Assembly: GCA_964580185.1 (NCBI GenBank)
Contig: CAZOJQ010000005.1
Location: 1 to 64,000, forward strand
Length of the DNA: 64,000 bases
Direction of reading: 5' to 3'
Origin: CAYWWY01 sp964580185
GTDB taxonomy: Bacteria > Thermotogota > Thermotogae > MWEM01
Numbering within the stretch: the first letter of the stretch is position 1; every line of letters begins with the position of its first letter. A model generated the notes under the pieces. The model did no database searches and was not told the DNA's origin. It was given only the letters and a program-made list of their open reading frames with translations. Positions 36,258 through 45,216 of this stretch are shown here, piece after piece. The translations under genes and the position numbers were made by a program.

Positions 36258-36562
36258 ATTGGTTTCCCTTTTCCAGCTTGAGCCGAGACGCGCATTCCTT
36301 CTTGCAGAGGGGTAAGGCAAGCGCGAATATTGGGAACCCCATCAACCTCGACCATACATGCGCTGCATTTACCAATCGCGCAGAATATGCCGCGAGGAGT
36401 CCCTTTTTCGGTTTGTCCAAACGAGTCAATTCCGTTGGCAATCAACGCAGCGGCAATGCTATCGCCAGCATGACCGATCAAACGCTTTCCTTCAAACCAG
36501 AAGGACAGGTTTTCCCCACCCCATTCGTCCAGTATTGGGTGTTCCTTCAACCGTGTATCCAT
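36251..36562 (-). CDS. [2Fe-2S] subunit, HcnA-like
   Basis: A 103-aa plant-type ferredoxin-like subunit with the cluster motif GIFCAIGKCSACMVEV and a later RAC cysteine. It resembles HcnA and the N-terminal part of sarcosine oxidase alpha. First gene of the three-gene operon; ATG follows GGGAGGT. The A-B-C order matches hcnABC, but the family covers several amino-acid dehydrogenases, so cyanide production is not implied. Confidence 0.88.
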   Translation of the reverse strand: MDTRLKEHPILDEWGGENLSFWFEGKRLIGHAGDSIAAALIANGIDSFGQTEKGTPRGIFCAIGKCSACMVEVDGVPNIRACLTPLQEGMRVSAQAGKGKPIW

Positions 36563-36606
36563 ACCATACCTCCCTGGAGTCGATAGACGAACTTAGCTGT
36601 GTTGTG

Positions 36607-36635
36607 ATTATACACGTTCCCAAAACAACTGTCAA
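36607..36635 (-). promoter_or_regulatory. consensus sigma-A promoter of the three-subunit dehydrogenase operon
   Basis: On the minus strand TTGACA (36635-36630) and TATAAT (36612-36607) are 17 bp apart, both perfect hexamers. The -35 overlaps the stop codon of the rluA-family gene. The start site is about 35 bp before the [2Fe-2S] subunit. Confidence 0.88.
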
Positions 36636-37564
36636 GAAAAAGCGTGCTGATCACAGCGATCCAAAAAAGCTTGAAGATCCTCCCATAAGGGCGCATCCAA
36701 AGAAAAAGCCCTTTGATCTGTATGAATCCAACTCATCCGACTGCAGTGCAAAAAAGTGCGTTGCAACCCAACTCGTTTCAACGCTCGATTCAGACCGAAA
36801 TCTCCATATTGGTCGTCTGCCAGAATAGGCCACCCTTTTGATGAAAGATGCAACCGGATTTGATGTTTTCTCCCTGTAGCCATCCCCACTTCGCATAAAC
36901 TGAGTGTTCCAAATGGGGTATCAAAGGATCGTTTGGCGACCAGATGCGTTTCCGCTTCCTTTCCTTCAATCGGTTCGTTGATCGTTTGATGGTAGGGAGG
37001 AGAACCCGCAACCATGACCCAATACCATTTTTGAACCAAGCGTTCTCGAAAGACTCTGGAGAGATGTCGGGACTGGAATCGGTCTTTTGCTACGACAAGC
37101 AATCCAGATGTCTGCCGATCCAAACGATGGACCAGGAATGGTTCAAACCCCTTGCTTTGGCCAAAAAACAGGAGACCTTCAATTAAGGTAGATCGGTTTC
37201 TTTCCCCTTTTCCCGGATGGACAGATATGCCTGGAGGTTTGTTGATCACCAGCATTTCATCATCCTCATACAAGATATGTAGGTCCATTTCCCGCGGTTG
37301 TAATTTGCGTTTTCCCTGAGTGTTTCGTTGGATTCGCTCCCATTTTGGGGTAGATTCCGGTAAAAAAACGCTGACTTCATCCCCGAGCCGCAAAGGATAG
37401 GAGGGGTCACGGACAACTGCGTCATTAACCCGAACTTCCTTCTTCCGGATCAAAGCCAATAAAGAGGATCGTTGAATATCGGGATAGAGATGAAGGAGGT
37501 ACTTATCCAAGCGGGTAAAGAACGTATTCGGGTTAACAGTGTGCGATTTTCGCAAGATTCTCAC
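36632..37564 (-). CDS. RluA family pseudouridine synthase
   Basis: A 310-aa pseudouridine synthase with an N-terminal S4 RNA-binding domain (about residues 17-75) and the catalytic HRLDRQTSGLLV motif containing the essential aspartate (near residue 146), plus ILYEDDEMLVINKPPG. It modifies 23S rRNA or tRNA uridines, as RluD/YtzF-type enzymes do. The GTG at 37564 is a little close to its AAAGGA; a TTG three codons later is an alternative. Confidence 0.92.
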   Translation of the reverse strand: MRILRKSHTVNPNTFFTRLDKYLLHLYPDIQRSSLLALIRKKEVRVNDAVVRDPSYPLRLGDEVSVFLPESTPKWERIQRNTQGKRKLQPREMDLHILYEDDEMLVINKPPGISVHPGKGERNRSTLIEGLLFFGQSKGFEPFLVHRLDRQTSGLLVVAKDRFQSRHLSRVFRERLVQKWYWVMVAGSPPYHQTINEPIEGKEAETHLVAKRSFDTPFGTLSLCEVGMATGRKHQIRLHLSSKGWPILADDQYGDFGLNRALKRVGLQRTFLHCSRMSWIHTDQRAFSLDAPLWEDLQAFLDRCDQHAFS

Positions 37565-37610
37565 AGTCCTTTGAGTTTGTGGGGTCGCAGTTCATTCTTT
37601 GCGCGAAACG

Positions 37611-37619
37611 ATTATACCA
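37611..37619 (-). promoter_or_regulatory. extended -10 promoter for the rluA-family gene
   Basis: On the minus strand TGG precedes TATAAT (37616-37611), 47 bp before the GTG start. The -35 region overlaps that of the divergent plus-strand promoter. Confidence 0.6.
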
Positions 37620-37633
37620 TGCAAAATCGATCA

Positions 37634-37663
37634 TTGACAATGGGTTTTCGTGAGGAGTATAAT
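37634..37663 (+). promoter_or_regulatory. consensus sigma-A promoter pointing into a region without an intact gene
   Basis: TTGACA (37634-37639) and TATAAT (37658-37663) are 18 bp apart, both perfect. The transcript would start near 37670 and run toward the convergent RqcH gene. Confidence 0.72.
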
Positions 37664-37712
37664 TATCTATTCCTTGTTGAAAACCATAGCTTCTGAAAGA
37701 GTCCTATTTCGA

Positions 37713-37909
37713 ATGGAGGTACCAACCCCTTTTGCTGAGCGGGCACACAGGAGATTGGCTTTCCGGAAGGAGGGCAAGTCCGGATCAATGATGGAGAATG
37801 GGGTGATACCCAGACAGAAAGGATTGCAGAAAACAGCCTCGTAACGGTCGAAGCAACACTCAAAGCGGTATTCGTGAAGATCGAGTTTCCGGGTTCTCCC
37901 GAACCATAA
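37713..37909 (+). pseudogene. possible NfeD-type OB-fold gene relic
   Basis: From about 37740 to the stop at 37907-37909 one frame reads GFPEGGQVRINDGEW..., then RIAENSLVTVEATLKA and FVKIEFPGSPEP. The pattern of a glycine-rich turn, VRI, GEW, and a V.V.....V.I ending resembles the C-terminal OB fold of NfeD proteins. No start codon lies in this frame after an upstream stop near 37736. A second frame (PLLLSGHTGDWL) could be the preceding strand, which implies a frameshift. Called as a relic with low confidence; chance similarity is possible. Confidence 0.3.
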
Positions 37910-37946
37910 GGGGATCCATTGGTTGAACCGGTGATGAACTACTTGT

Positions 37947-39692
37947 TCACCCTTCGATTCGGGGCAATTGCGGATTCACGATGATGGTTTCATAGTCTTT
38001 GTATATGACCAGTCCAGGTTTGGCTCCTTTGGGTTTGCGCACATTTTGGACAAGGGTATAGTCAACCGGAATTTTGGTGGATTGGTTGGCTTTGGAGTAA
38101 AAAGCAGCAAGAGAAGCTGCGGTTTCGATTACGGATGAAGGGATCCTTTTTCCGGCATGAACGATTACGACATGCGATCCGGGAATCTGTTGGGTATGAA
38201 ACCACAAATCTTTTTGAGCGGATTCCCGAACAAGGCGATCGTTTTGCTGATTGTTCCTTCCGACCATTATGCGGAACCCATCGATGTCATAGATCCTTGG
38301 TTGATGCGGGATCGGTCGGCTTTTCTGTTTGGGGGACGATTTGCGAGTTCCTTTCTTTGGAGGAATCAGTTTTTGCGTAAGGAGTTCTTCCTCGATTTCT
38401 GCCAGTTCATCCGATGATTCAACATGGTTCAGGGAATCCTGAATCTGCGTGAGGTAGAACAACCATACATCCGTCTCTCTGATTTTTGTGTCCAAAAAAG
38501 CAATGCGTCTTTTCCATTTTGCCACTTGCTTGAACCATTTCTGGGCATTTTCGGAGATACTCAGTCGCCGGTCGAGGGAAATAGCGTGAATGTCGCCCGT
38601 TTGCCAATCCGTAATCTCCACAGACGATTGTTTGGATAAAGGGTTCAGCTGATAGAGATTCGCTACAATCATCTGAGCCTTCCATTGAAGCGTAGGGTGA
38701 TCGCGGGCAGGGATCAGATCCCGATTCAGGTTTTCCAGTAGCGTTTCCGCTTTTCGGATATGCCGCTCGAGTTTTCGTTGCAACCCCTGTCGATGGGCCT
38801 GCCACGGTAAAGTTTGTTCTTTTGCGTTGAAGAGGCGGTTTACGGCTTCATACGGGTTTTTCTTCTCTGTATCCCATCCTTTGTTCATCACCGAGAGCAA
38901 TCCGAAAGGAGAAACCGTTTTGGGTATCCCTTGATCCAAATATAGGTACAGATGATCTCCGGTACTATACTCTTGTTTCATCTCTCCCAAAACCGATAAG
39001 AGGCCTGCCAACGGATCTTCGGTTGAAAGCTCTTTTTTTTGGGGATTGCGCCATTGCCACCGAAAAAGGACTTCATCCACGTGAATTCGGCCAAATCCCT
39101 GAAAGAATCGAGGAATCGCCTGTTTCAACGCGTCTCTCGAGCTGGAATGATCAGTGAACCACAGGGCTGCCTGTTCTTGAATCGATTCTTCCCATGGTCC
39201 GTCAAAAGCGAACGCATCATGGACATCGGGTACATACGCTACACCCGGGATGATCGACCGTTTTTCATTGATGATCCGCCGATAGGCATCGAGTATGACT
39301 CCCTCAGCGGTACACAAGATGATGTTGGTATTTTGCCCCATGATTTCGAAAAACACATTCAAAGGGTTTGATTCTCCGATTTCGTTGCGCCCTTCCATTT
39401 CCATGCAGACCATGCGGTCTCCCTGAAGCTGGGTAACGCGGATCAATTTCGCGTTGCGGAGGTGTTTTCTCAGCAGCATTACGAAAGCTGGCGGTGTTTC
39501 CAGCGAAGGGCTTTCCTTTGGAGAAAGAGAGAGGCAAACGCGTCCGGGTAAGAGAGAAAGTAGGATTGTCGACTGAGAAAAGACCCAATAAAACAACCCT
39601 TGTTGGACCATAAAGATCTGACGCAATCGTTGATTGGCTGTTACTCGATCTATCTCTTTGACAACCCGTCGAAGAGTCAATCCATCAATCAT
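37947..39692 (-). CDS. rqcH: RqcH/NFACT-family ribosome quality control protein
   Basis: A 581-aa NFACT protein (formerly fibronectin-binding protein). It has the NFACT-N domain from MIDGLTLRRVVKEI, a helix-hairpin and coiled-coil middle, and the NFACT-R domain with LWFHTQQIPGSHVVI near residue 500, then KPKGAKPGLVIY. RqcH binds obstructed 50S subunits and adds alanine tails to stalled chains. ATG 39692 follows GGAGGATCCC and overlaps the nfo stop by 8 nt, so the two are coupled. Confidence 0.93.
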   Translation of the reverse strand: MIDGLTLRRVVKEIDRVTANQRLRQIFMVQQGLFYWVFSQSTILLSLLPGRVCLSLSPKESPSLETPPAFVMLLRKHLRNAKLIRVTQLQGDRMVCMEMEGRNEIGESNPLNVFFEIMGQNTNIILCTAEGVILDAYRRIINEKRSIIPGVAYVPDVHDAFAFDGPWEESIQEQAALWFTDHSSSRDALKQAIPRFFQGFGRIHVDEVLFRWQWRNPQKKELSTEDPLAGLLSVLGEMKQEYSTGDHLYLYLDQGIPKTVSPFGLLSVMNKGWDTEKKNPYEAVNRLFNAKEQTLPWQAHRQGLQRKLERHIRKAETLLENLNRDLIPARDHPTLQWKAQMIVANLYQLNPLSKQSSVEITDWQTGDIHAISLDRRLSISENAQKWFKQVAKWKRRIAFLDTKIRETDVWLFYLTQIQDSLNHVESSDELAEIEEELLTQKLIPPKKGTRKSSPKQKSRPIPHQPRIYDIDGFRIMVGRNNQQNDRLVRESAQKDLWFHTQQIPGSHVVIVHAGKRIPSSVIETAASLAAFYSKANQSTKIPVDYTLVQNVRKPKGAKPGLVIYKDYETIIVNPQLPRIEG

Positions 39693-40605
39693 CAACAGGG
39701 ATCCTCCAGTCCCAAATATCCGATGGGTCAATCTGGTGCATAATCTCGCGGATCAACATAAGATCCCGATGATGATCCGCATTATCCCCAGGTGTTTCCA
39801 GCAACCAAGGAACACCATGAAATTCCGGATGGGAAAAGAAATGAGTAAACCCATCCATGCCGATCATCCCTTTGCCAATATTTTCATGTCGATCTTTATT
39901 AGCACCCAAGGGATATTTCGAGTCGTTCAGATGAATCATCTTTAACAAATCCCATCCCAAGCGCCCGTCTAATTCTGTCATCAATTCCTTTACACCATCG
40001 GGTGTGGTGATATCGTATCCCGAATCGAACCCATGACAGGTGTCATAACAATATCCCAATCGATGCCGGTATTGCGGATCCACCTGATCGATGATTGCGC
40101 GGATTTGAGGAATCCGATACCCGATATTCCCCCCTTTTTGGGAAACGCCTTCCAAGAGAATCATGACGGGAGAATTGAATGTTGCTTCGAAAATCCGGTG
40201 CAGAGCGTCACGAATTCGTTCAATCCCGATCGCTTCTCCCGTTCCAAGATGGCTTCCCGGGTGAACGTTCAAGTAAGGCAATAAAAGACGATCGCAAATC
40301 TGCACTTCGCGGATCATGAGATTGATGGATTGCTCATACACCTCTTCTTTTGGACCGGCAAGGTTGATGAGATAACTCGAATGGACCAAAGCGTCTTGGG
40401 GTTTGATTCCAAAAAACTGCATCTGTTGCCCGAAGAGTTCTGCATCTTCTGGTTCCGGATCACGGACCTTCCAAAATCGAGGACTATGATTGAAAATCTG
40501 AAAGGCGTTTCCACCCACTTCTTCAACCGTTTCTTTGGGGACTCGGGCAAACCCACCCGATATTCCCATATGAGAACCAACCCGTAATGGGTATGGATGT
40601 TTCAT
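39685..40605 (-). CDS. nfo: deoxyribonuclease IV (endonuclease IV)
   Basis: A 306-aa TIM-barrel AP endonuclease of base excision repair, zinc dependent. Signatures are GSHMGISGGF at the N-terminus, NVHPGSHLG near residue 113, CYDTCHGFDSGYD near residue 191, and HLNDSKYPLGANKDRHENIG near residue 227. It begins 24 bp after the end of flgK on the same strand. Confidence 0.95.
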   Translation of the reverse strand: MKHPYPLRVGSHMGISGGFARVPKETVEEVGGNAFQIFNHSPRFWKVRDPEPEDAELFGQQMQFFGIKPQDALVHSSYLINLAGPKEEVYEQSINLMIREVQICDRLLLPYLNVHPGSHLGTGEAIGIERIRDALHRIFEATFNSPVMILLEGVSQKGGNIGYRIPQIRAIIDQVDPQYRHRLGYCYDTCHGFDSGYDITTPDGVKELMTELDGRLGWDLLKMIHLNDSKYPLGANKDRHENIGKGMIGMDGFTHFFSHPEFHGVPWLLETPGDNADHHRDLMLIREIMHQIDPSDIWDWRIPVDD

Positions 40606-40629
40606 CCTATCCCAATCCTTTCGAACTAA

Positions 40630-43600
40630 TTATCGGCCGACCATTCCTACCCCATCAATTACTCTTTGGATCATCTGGTCCACAGCGGTAATCACACGAG
40701 CTGCCGCATTGAAGGCATGCTGGTATTTGATCATATTGGACATCTCTTCGTCCAAAGAGACTCCTTTGACCCGCTCGCGTTCATTATCGATGGATAGACG
40801 CATCGTTTCACTGTTGGATTTCATACGCATGGCTGTCTCGGCTTCGATCCCCATTTCTGAGACGAATACACCAAAAAAATCGGAAAAGGATACCCTTCCG
40901 TCATCCATTTGGAGCGAATGACGAGAGAAGTTCATGATCGTTACCAAATCAACATTGGTTCCGCCCCTTGGGACATGAACGTCCGAGATCCAATCTCCGT
41001 TGAGATCCATCCTTTTCCCAAAATCAACGGCAAACAGTTGGGGGTTTGCCTGTAACTGGGATGATAGCGCCATCCGATTCACAAAGTTATAGATTCCGTT
41101 TGCTTGACGCTGATCGATGTTCAAAGCGTCGAAAATGATTTCTTGATGGTGCTGGGAGCGGGGATCCAGATAGTTTCGGATGATATCCGGATTATATCCC
41201 CACGAACTGGAGAAGAAGGGATCAGCGTTCATGAACCCCATTTTTTCCAAAAAGATCGTAGGCGCTTTGATATCGTACATTTGAACGATCCGCCCGTCTT
41301 GGAGACGTTGGCCAAAGCTGAAATCCATTGTGCGTCCCGCTCGGAAGACCAGTTTCTGATCAGGCGTCAAGTCTGCTTGAATGCCTGAAGGCGCTTGCTG
41401 GTTAATCATTTGAACCAGATCAGTGAGTGTGGATTGGTTCATATCGACTCGGATCGGTTTCCGCCCGACCGTCAGTTCAAACTGATCGGGTGGAAGTTGA
41501 ACTTTAAGCTTGAAGTCTAGGAACGAAGGCGGGTTCGCCGGATTGGCGAAACTGACAGCGTTTTCTGATAGATCCAGAGTATAGGCGGTTCCAACCGATC
41601 CATTCAGGTTGAAGCTTTCTTGATTCCAGAAAACGATATCGACGTTTTCGCCCGGATCCCCATCCAAAACAATCTCTTTTTGTTGGGGATCATAACGGAA
41701 CGCGTATTCTGTTCCAGTAATATTCCCAAATACTTTCAGATCCAAGTTGTTGATGATTCCATCCTCATTCAGGTCGAAGATCTTGGAGATATCGAATCCT
41801 GTCACTCGAAACTGGGTAGATGGGAGGATTTGCTCCATGACGAACCCCAAACCACCGTTATCATCCAGAGTCGCGTACTGCAACTGAATCTTTCCATGAA
41901 AGTCTTTCAACCGGTTCACAAGAGATAGGTCAACTTGGTTGGGCGCGCCAAGAACGAGAGAATGATCCGATGAGGAGGCGTACGCAAAGGAGTACATGAT
42001 ATTGCTCAGGTTCTGATAGGCATCGGTATCCAGGACATTGAGCGTTGCAGATTTCAGGACATTGAACTCGTCGTGGGTAACGACGTTGGCAATCGATTCT
42101 AGCTTAGGGGTGTGAGTGACAAAGAACCGGCCTTCATGCTCGAAGGCCTTGATGTATTGGTTCAGTTCGGTATTGTTGTTGATTTTGTAGATCAATTCAT
42201 CCCGGGATCGATATTGAATTTCAAAGGTCTTATTCTCGTTCTTGAAGGTGGTTGGATGGATCACTGGAACCGTAAACGAAATGCTTCGGAACTTCTCATC
42301 CCGGAATATTTGGGGAGTCAGAATACTCCCTGGATCTTTGACTTCGATGTTATGAAGATGATCCAGGTTTTGAAGATCAATCAACTCCTGTTTGGGGACA
42401 AGCACGTCTTTTCCGTTGATTTGAGTAAACTCGATGTATTTGTTGAGCTCTTCGTCCGCTTGAATCATGTCCCTCAGCTCTGTTTTGCTTGAAAAGGTGA
42501 CCTCACGATAAAAAGTCGGGTCTTCATTCTGATCAAGCACAGGAAACCGGAATCCGATAGTCGAATTGGGCGCAACCGGGCCCACTTCGTAATACCACTG
42601 AGGTTCAAGGATATTGTCGGGGATCTGCACCACACCGATTTCCAGAAATTGCTGGGTCTTCGTGGAAAACCCCATCCGGGCCAAAAGGCCGTCTGTGTCG
42701 ACCATCAACAAGTCACGCATATTGGCCAAAGAATTCACCAGTTCCTCTTGAAAGACCCCCTGATAATCGAGACCATCATGCACTTTCCCCAAAAGCATCT
42801 TGTGGTACCCAAGATCGGTATGCATTGAATCGGATCGGATCGACTCCAGATAGATCTTTATCTCGGTCTCGTCGAGCGGGTACTCCTTGATGACAGCGAC
42901 AAAATCATCTTCACTGACCCCTGCTGAAAAATCGAGAGAGAAAAAATCAACATCCGGGACACCAAGGGCGCTGTTCAAATCAATTACTCCATCGGTTACA
43001 TCTCCCCCCGCCCCTCCTTGGACGTTGGACGAAGTCCATCGTCGGATTTGAATATCTACGGTCGGATTGTCTTGAAGGGCTTGGAGAAAACCCGCATCTG
43101 TGATGGTTAGTTCGCCTGTGGCGGCATTGTGGGTGATGTCACTGGGATCGATCACGACCCAATCGGGAATCGGTAAACTTGCATCCCACCATCGGATTCG
43201 GAAATCCGCTCCGTTCAAGAGATCTTGTCCCAATGGGTTTGTATCCTGATTGATGTTGATCCAATCGTTGGCGTCGATCACTTCGGAATTGACGCTCAGA
43301 GCTTCCTGAGTCACATAGTACAGTTTGAGCGAATCATTGTATGCATATTCAATCGGAGCGACAGTATAGTCATCGAGAGTAAGGGTTTCAGAACCAGGAG
43401 TCGCATCATAGGTCGTATCGGTATTGACGATCCTCAAGGAAGGGAATAGGTTTTGCAGGGTGCGAATGTCATCGTAGATTCCTTCGGAAATGCTGATCAT
43501 TTCTGATTTCCATTGACCGATTCGCACGTAACCGGAGTATCCACGATCCGCGCCGGTAATCATAATCTCTCCGCGTTCTCGGTCATAAAGAAACCCGCTG

Positions 43601-45117
43601 ACTTCTTGCCAAATCGAAGAAGAATCGTCCCAATAGGAGATCGTCAAATCGTCGCGGGTGAACAACCCATCGGTATTGATATCGATCAGTCTTTCATCGA
43701 CTTGGATGATTCCCATCTCCGACCGGATCGGCTCCATAAAGGTTCGATAGAAGATCTCCGCTTCTCCCGTATAGGTATTGAAATCCTGCAAACGGATTTC
43801 ATAGTCGTTGGCTGAACCAGCGGGGGGGAAGTATGTAAAATTATGCGCTTGTGTGCTAAGGAGTTTGGCGCGATTCAGCGCTTGGATCACATCTTCATAG
43901 ACTTGATCAGCAGTAAAAATATTGGTCGTGATGGTTCGGTTCTGGAATCCATGCGTCAGATCGATCATACCGATGCTCCCGCCTTTGGCCAACGACACAT
44001 TTTGCGGATTTACGGTCGATATTGCGTTGACCAAACGGATGGGTCCACTCATGACCGCGTTCTGTCCCGCCAGGCGAAAGAGATTGGGCAGGCTGGTTCG
44101 AGAAGCTTCCATGGTCTTGAAAAAATCGATTCCCGAGATAACGCCGTTTTGGTCAAAACCCGAACGATGGATTAAGTTAATCTTGTCAGTAAGCATCAGC
44201 GCCATTTCATCGTAGCGGTCCAGGTACTTCGGAATGACCGTGTCCCTAAGATTGACGATGGCGCCTAAGTGCCCTCCGGTTACGGAAATTTTCGTGCTCC
44301 GAACGAAAAGATCATAGGTATCCAACGTTCCGGGCCGAGCAGAAGCGGTAAGAGGACTGACATGATCCCCGTGCACAACTACCTGATCTCCAATATAGAC
44401 TTCCAGATGGCCATTCGGACCCGTTCGATAGGTAACTCCCGCAATCTCATTCAATCGATCCATCAGCTTATCCCGCTCATCAAGCAAGTCATTGGGTTCT
44501 GTCTGGATGATATAGGATGATCGGACTTTGTTATTGAGGTCTGCAATCTGCCGCAAGATATTGTTGATCTGATCTACGGAGAGTCGGATATCCTGATTGA
44601 GGTTTGTTCGCAACTCTTCAAACCGGTTGTAGGTATCTTTCAGCATGACGATGAACGTTTCAGTTTTCGATGCGACCTGCGCGATTGTTGCTGAATTGAG
44701 GGGATCATTCATCACTTCGGCAAAAGAAGACCACATATCGTCAAAGTGTTTCCGAAGGCCAGCTTCTGACGGTTCTGCCAGCAATTGTTCCATGTAGTGC
44801 AGGTTATGGGTCATTTTATCCCAATACGCATAATTCTTGGTGATTTCGCGATATTGAATATCCAAGAACACATCGCGGACCCGTTCCACCCGTTTGACCA
44901 TGGATCCTGTTCCGAGCATCATCGGAACACCCGATTGGGTCATCGATGAATAAGGGACTGGAGGAGTGGCGTGGATCTCCGGGCGTTGGCGAGAAAAACC
45001 CGGGGTGTTGACATTCGCAATATTATGGGCGGTGATGCTCATAGCAAGTTTTGAGGTATATGTTCCAAGGACACCCGTATTCAAAATCGAAAAGATGCTG
45101 AAATTACTCATAATCAT
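40630..45117 (-). CDS. flgK: giant flagellar hook-associated protein FlgK
   Basis: A 1,495-aa HAP1, about three times the usual length. The ends are typical: SKLAMSITAHNIANVNTPGF near residue 22 and the C-terminal SLDEEMSNMIKYQHAFNAAA, which form the axial D0/D1 coiled coil joining hook and filament. The extra ~900 residues are surface modules. They include a dockerin-like DLNEDGIINNLDLKVFG near residue 1116, a related INTDGLFTRDDL near residue 476, WW/W-ended beta units, and two copies about 93 residues apart of a flagellin_IN-like unit (ELNKYIEF near 892 and ELNQYIKA near 985). It has a sigma-28 promoter. The start may be the second Met codon, 6 nt later. Confidence 0.93.
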   Translation of the reverse strand: MIMSNFSIFSILNTGVLGTYTSKLAMSITAHNIANVNTPGFSRQRPEIHATPPVPYSSMTQSGVPMMLGTGSMVKRVERVRDVFLDIQYREITKNYAYWDKMTHNLHYMEQLLAEPSEAGLRKHFDDMWSSFAEVMNDPLNSATIAQVASKTETFIVMLKDTYNRFEELRTNLNQDIRLSVDQINNILRQIADLNNKVRSSYIIQTEPNDLLDERDKLMDRLNEIAGVTYRTGPNGHLEVYIGDQVVVHGDHVSPLTASARPGTLDTYDLFVRSTKISVTGGHLGAIVNLRDTVIPKYLDRYDEMALMLTDKINLIHRSGFDQNGVISGIDFFKTMEASRTSLPNLFRLAGQNAVMSGPIRLVNAISTVNPQNVSLAKGGSIGMIDLTHGFQNRTITTNIFTADQVYEDVIQALNRAKLLSTQAHNFTYFPPAGSANDYEIRLQDFNTYTGEAEIFYRTFMEPIRSEMGIIQVDERLIDINTDGLFTRDDLTISYWDDSSSIWQEVSGFLYDRERGEIMITGADRGYSGYVRIGQWKSEMISISEGIYDDIRTLQNLFPSLRIVNTDTTYDATPGSETLTLDDYTVAPIEYAYNDSLKLYYVTQEALSVNSEVIDANDWININQDTNPLGQDLLNGADFRIRWWDASLPIPDWVVIDPSDITHNAATGELTITDAGFLQALQDNPTVDIQIRRWTSSNVQGGAGGDVTDGVIDLNSALGVPDVDFFSLDFSAGVSEDDFVAVIKEYPLDETEIKIYLESIRSDSMHTDLGYHKMLLGKVHDGLDYQGVFQEELVNSLANMRDLLMVDTDGLLARMGFSTKTQQFLEIGVVQIPDNILEPQWYYEVGPVAPNSTIGFRFPVLDQNEDPTFYREVTFSSKTELRDMIQADEELNKYIEFTQINGKDVLVPKQELIDLQNLDHLHNIEVKDPGSILTPQIFRDEKFRSISFTVPVIHPTTFKNENKTFEIQYRSRDELIYKINNNTELNQYIKAFEHEGRFFVTHTPKLESIANVVTHDEFNVLKSATLNVLDTDAYQNLSNIMYSFAYASSSDHSLVLGAPNQVDLSLVNRLKDFHGKIQLQYATLDDNGGLGFVMEQILPSTQFRVTGFDISKIFDLNEDGIINNLDLKVFGNITGTEYAFRYDPQQKEIVLDGDPGENVDIVFWNQESFNLNGSVGTAYTLDLSENAVSFANPANPPSFLDFKLKVQLPPDQFELTVGRKPIRVDMNQSTLTDLVQMINQQAPSGIQADLTPDQKLVFRAGRTMDFSFGQRLQDGRIVQMYDIKAPTIFLEKMGFMNADPFFSSSWGYNPDIIRNYLDPRSQHHQEIIFDALNIDQRQANGIYNFVNRMALSSQLQANPQLFAVDFGKRMDLNGDWISDVHVPRGGTNVDLVTIMNFSRHSLQMDDGRVSFSDFFGVFVSEMGIEAETAMRMKSNSETMRLSIDNERERVKGVSLDEEMSNMIKYQHAFNAAARVITAVDQMIQRVIDGVGMVGR

Positions 45118-45182
45118 ACCATCCTGTATGGAGTCTGATCCCTCAAACCCTTCATTGGATTTCCATCCATAGTCGCTTTCTT

Positions 45183-45209
45183 ATATCGGTTGAAGGGAGA
45201 ACGGACTTA
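45183..45209 (-). promoter_or_regulatory. sigma-28 (FliA/SigD) promoter of flgK
   Basis: On the minus strand TAAG (45209-45206) lies 16 nt before a perfect CCGATAT (45189-45183). This matches the TAAA-N14-16-CCGATAT consensus of SigD. It is in the 99-bp intergenic gap, about 66 bp before the flgK start. The other CCGATAT copies seen are inside genes. Confidence 0.78.
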
Positions 45210-45216
45210 AATGATC

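Larger units (their letters stand above)
37565..37946. other. gene-poor gap between rluA and rqcH genes
   Basis: This 382-bp stretch has no convincing intact gene. It holds two divergent promoters (37611-37619 minus, 37634-37663 plus) and a plus-strand coding relic at about 37713-37909. I see no terminator hairpin or known riboswitch pattern. Confidence 0.6.

Noticed and set aside
33323..36562. Naming the operon hcnABC
   Set aside because: The family includes many amino-acid dehydrogenases, and the extra ferredoxin module and anaerobic setting speak against oxygen-dependent cyanide synthesis.
37755..37790. SRP RNA or RNase P RNA, because of CCGGAAGGAGGGCAAGTCC
   Set aside because: The conserved SRP loop continues GGAAGCAGC, and RNase P needs GAGGAAAGTCC with distal pairing; neither fits.
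41104..44520. Several open frames on the plus strand opposite flgK
   Set aside because: They have no ribosome sites or motifs and lie within one long coding frame; they are antisense shadows.
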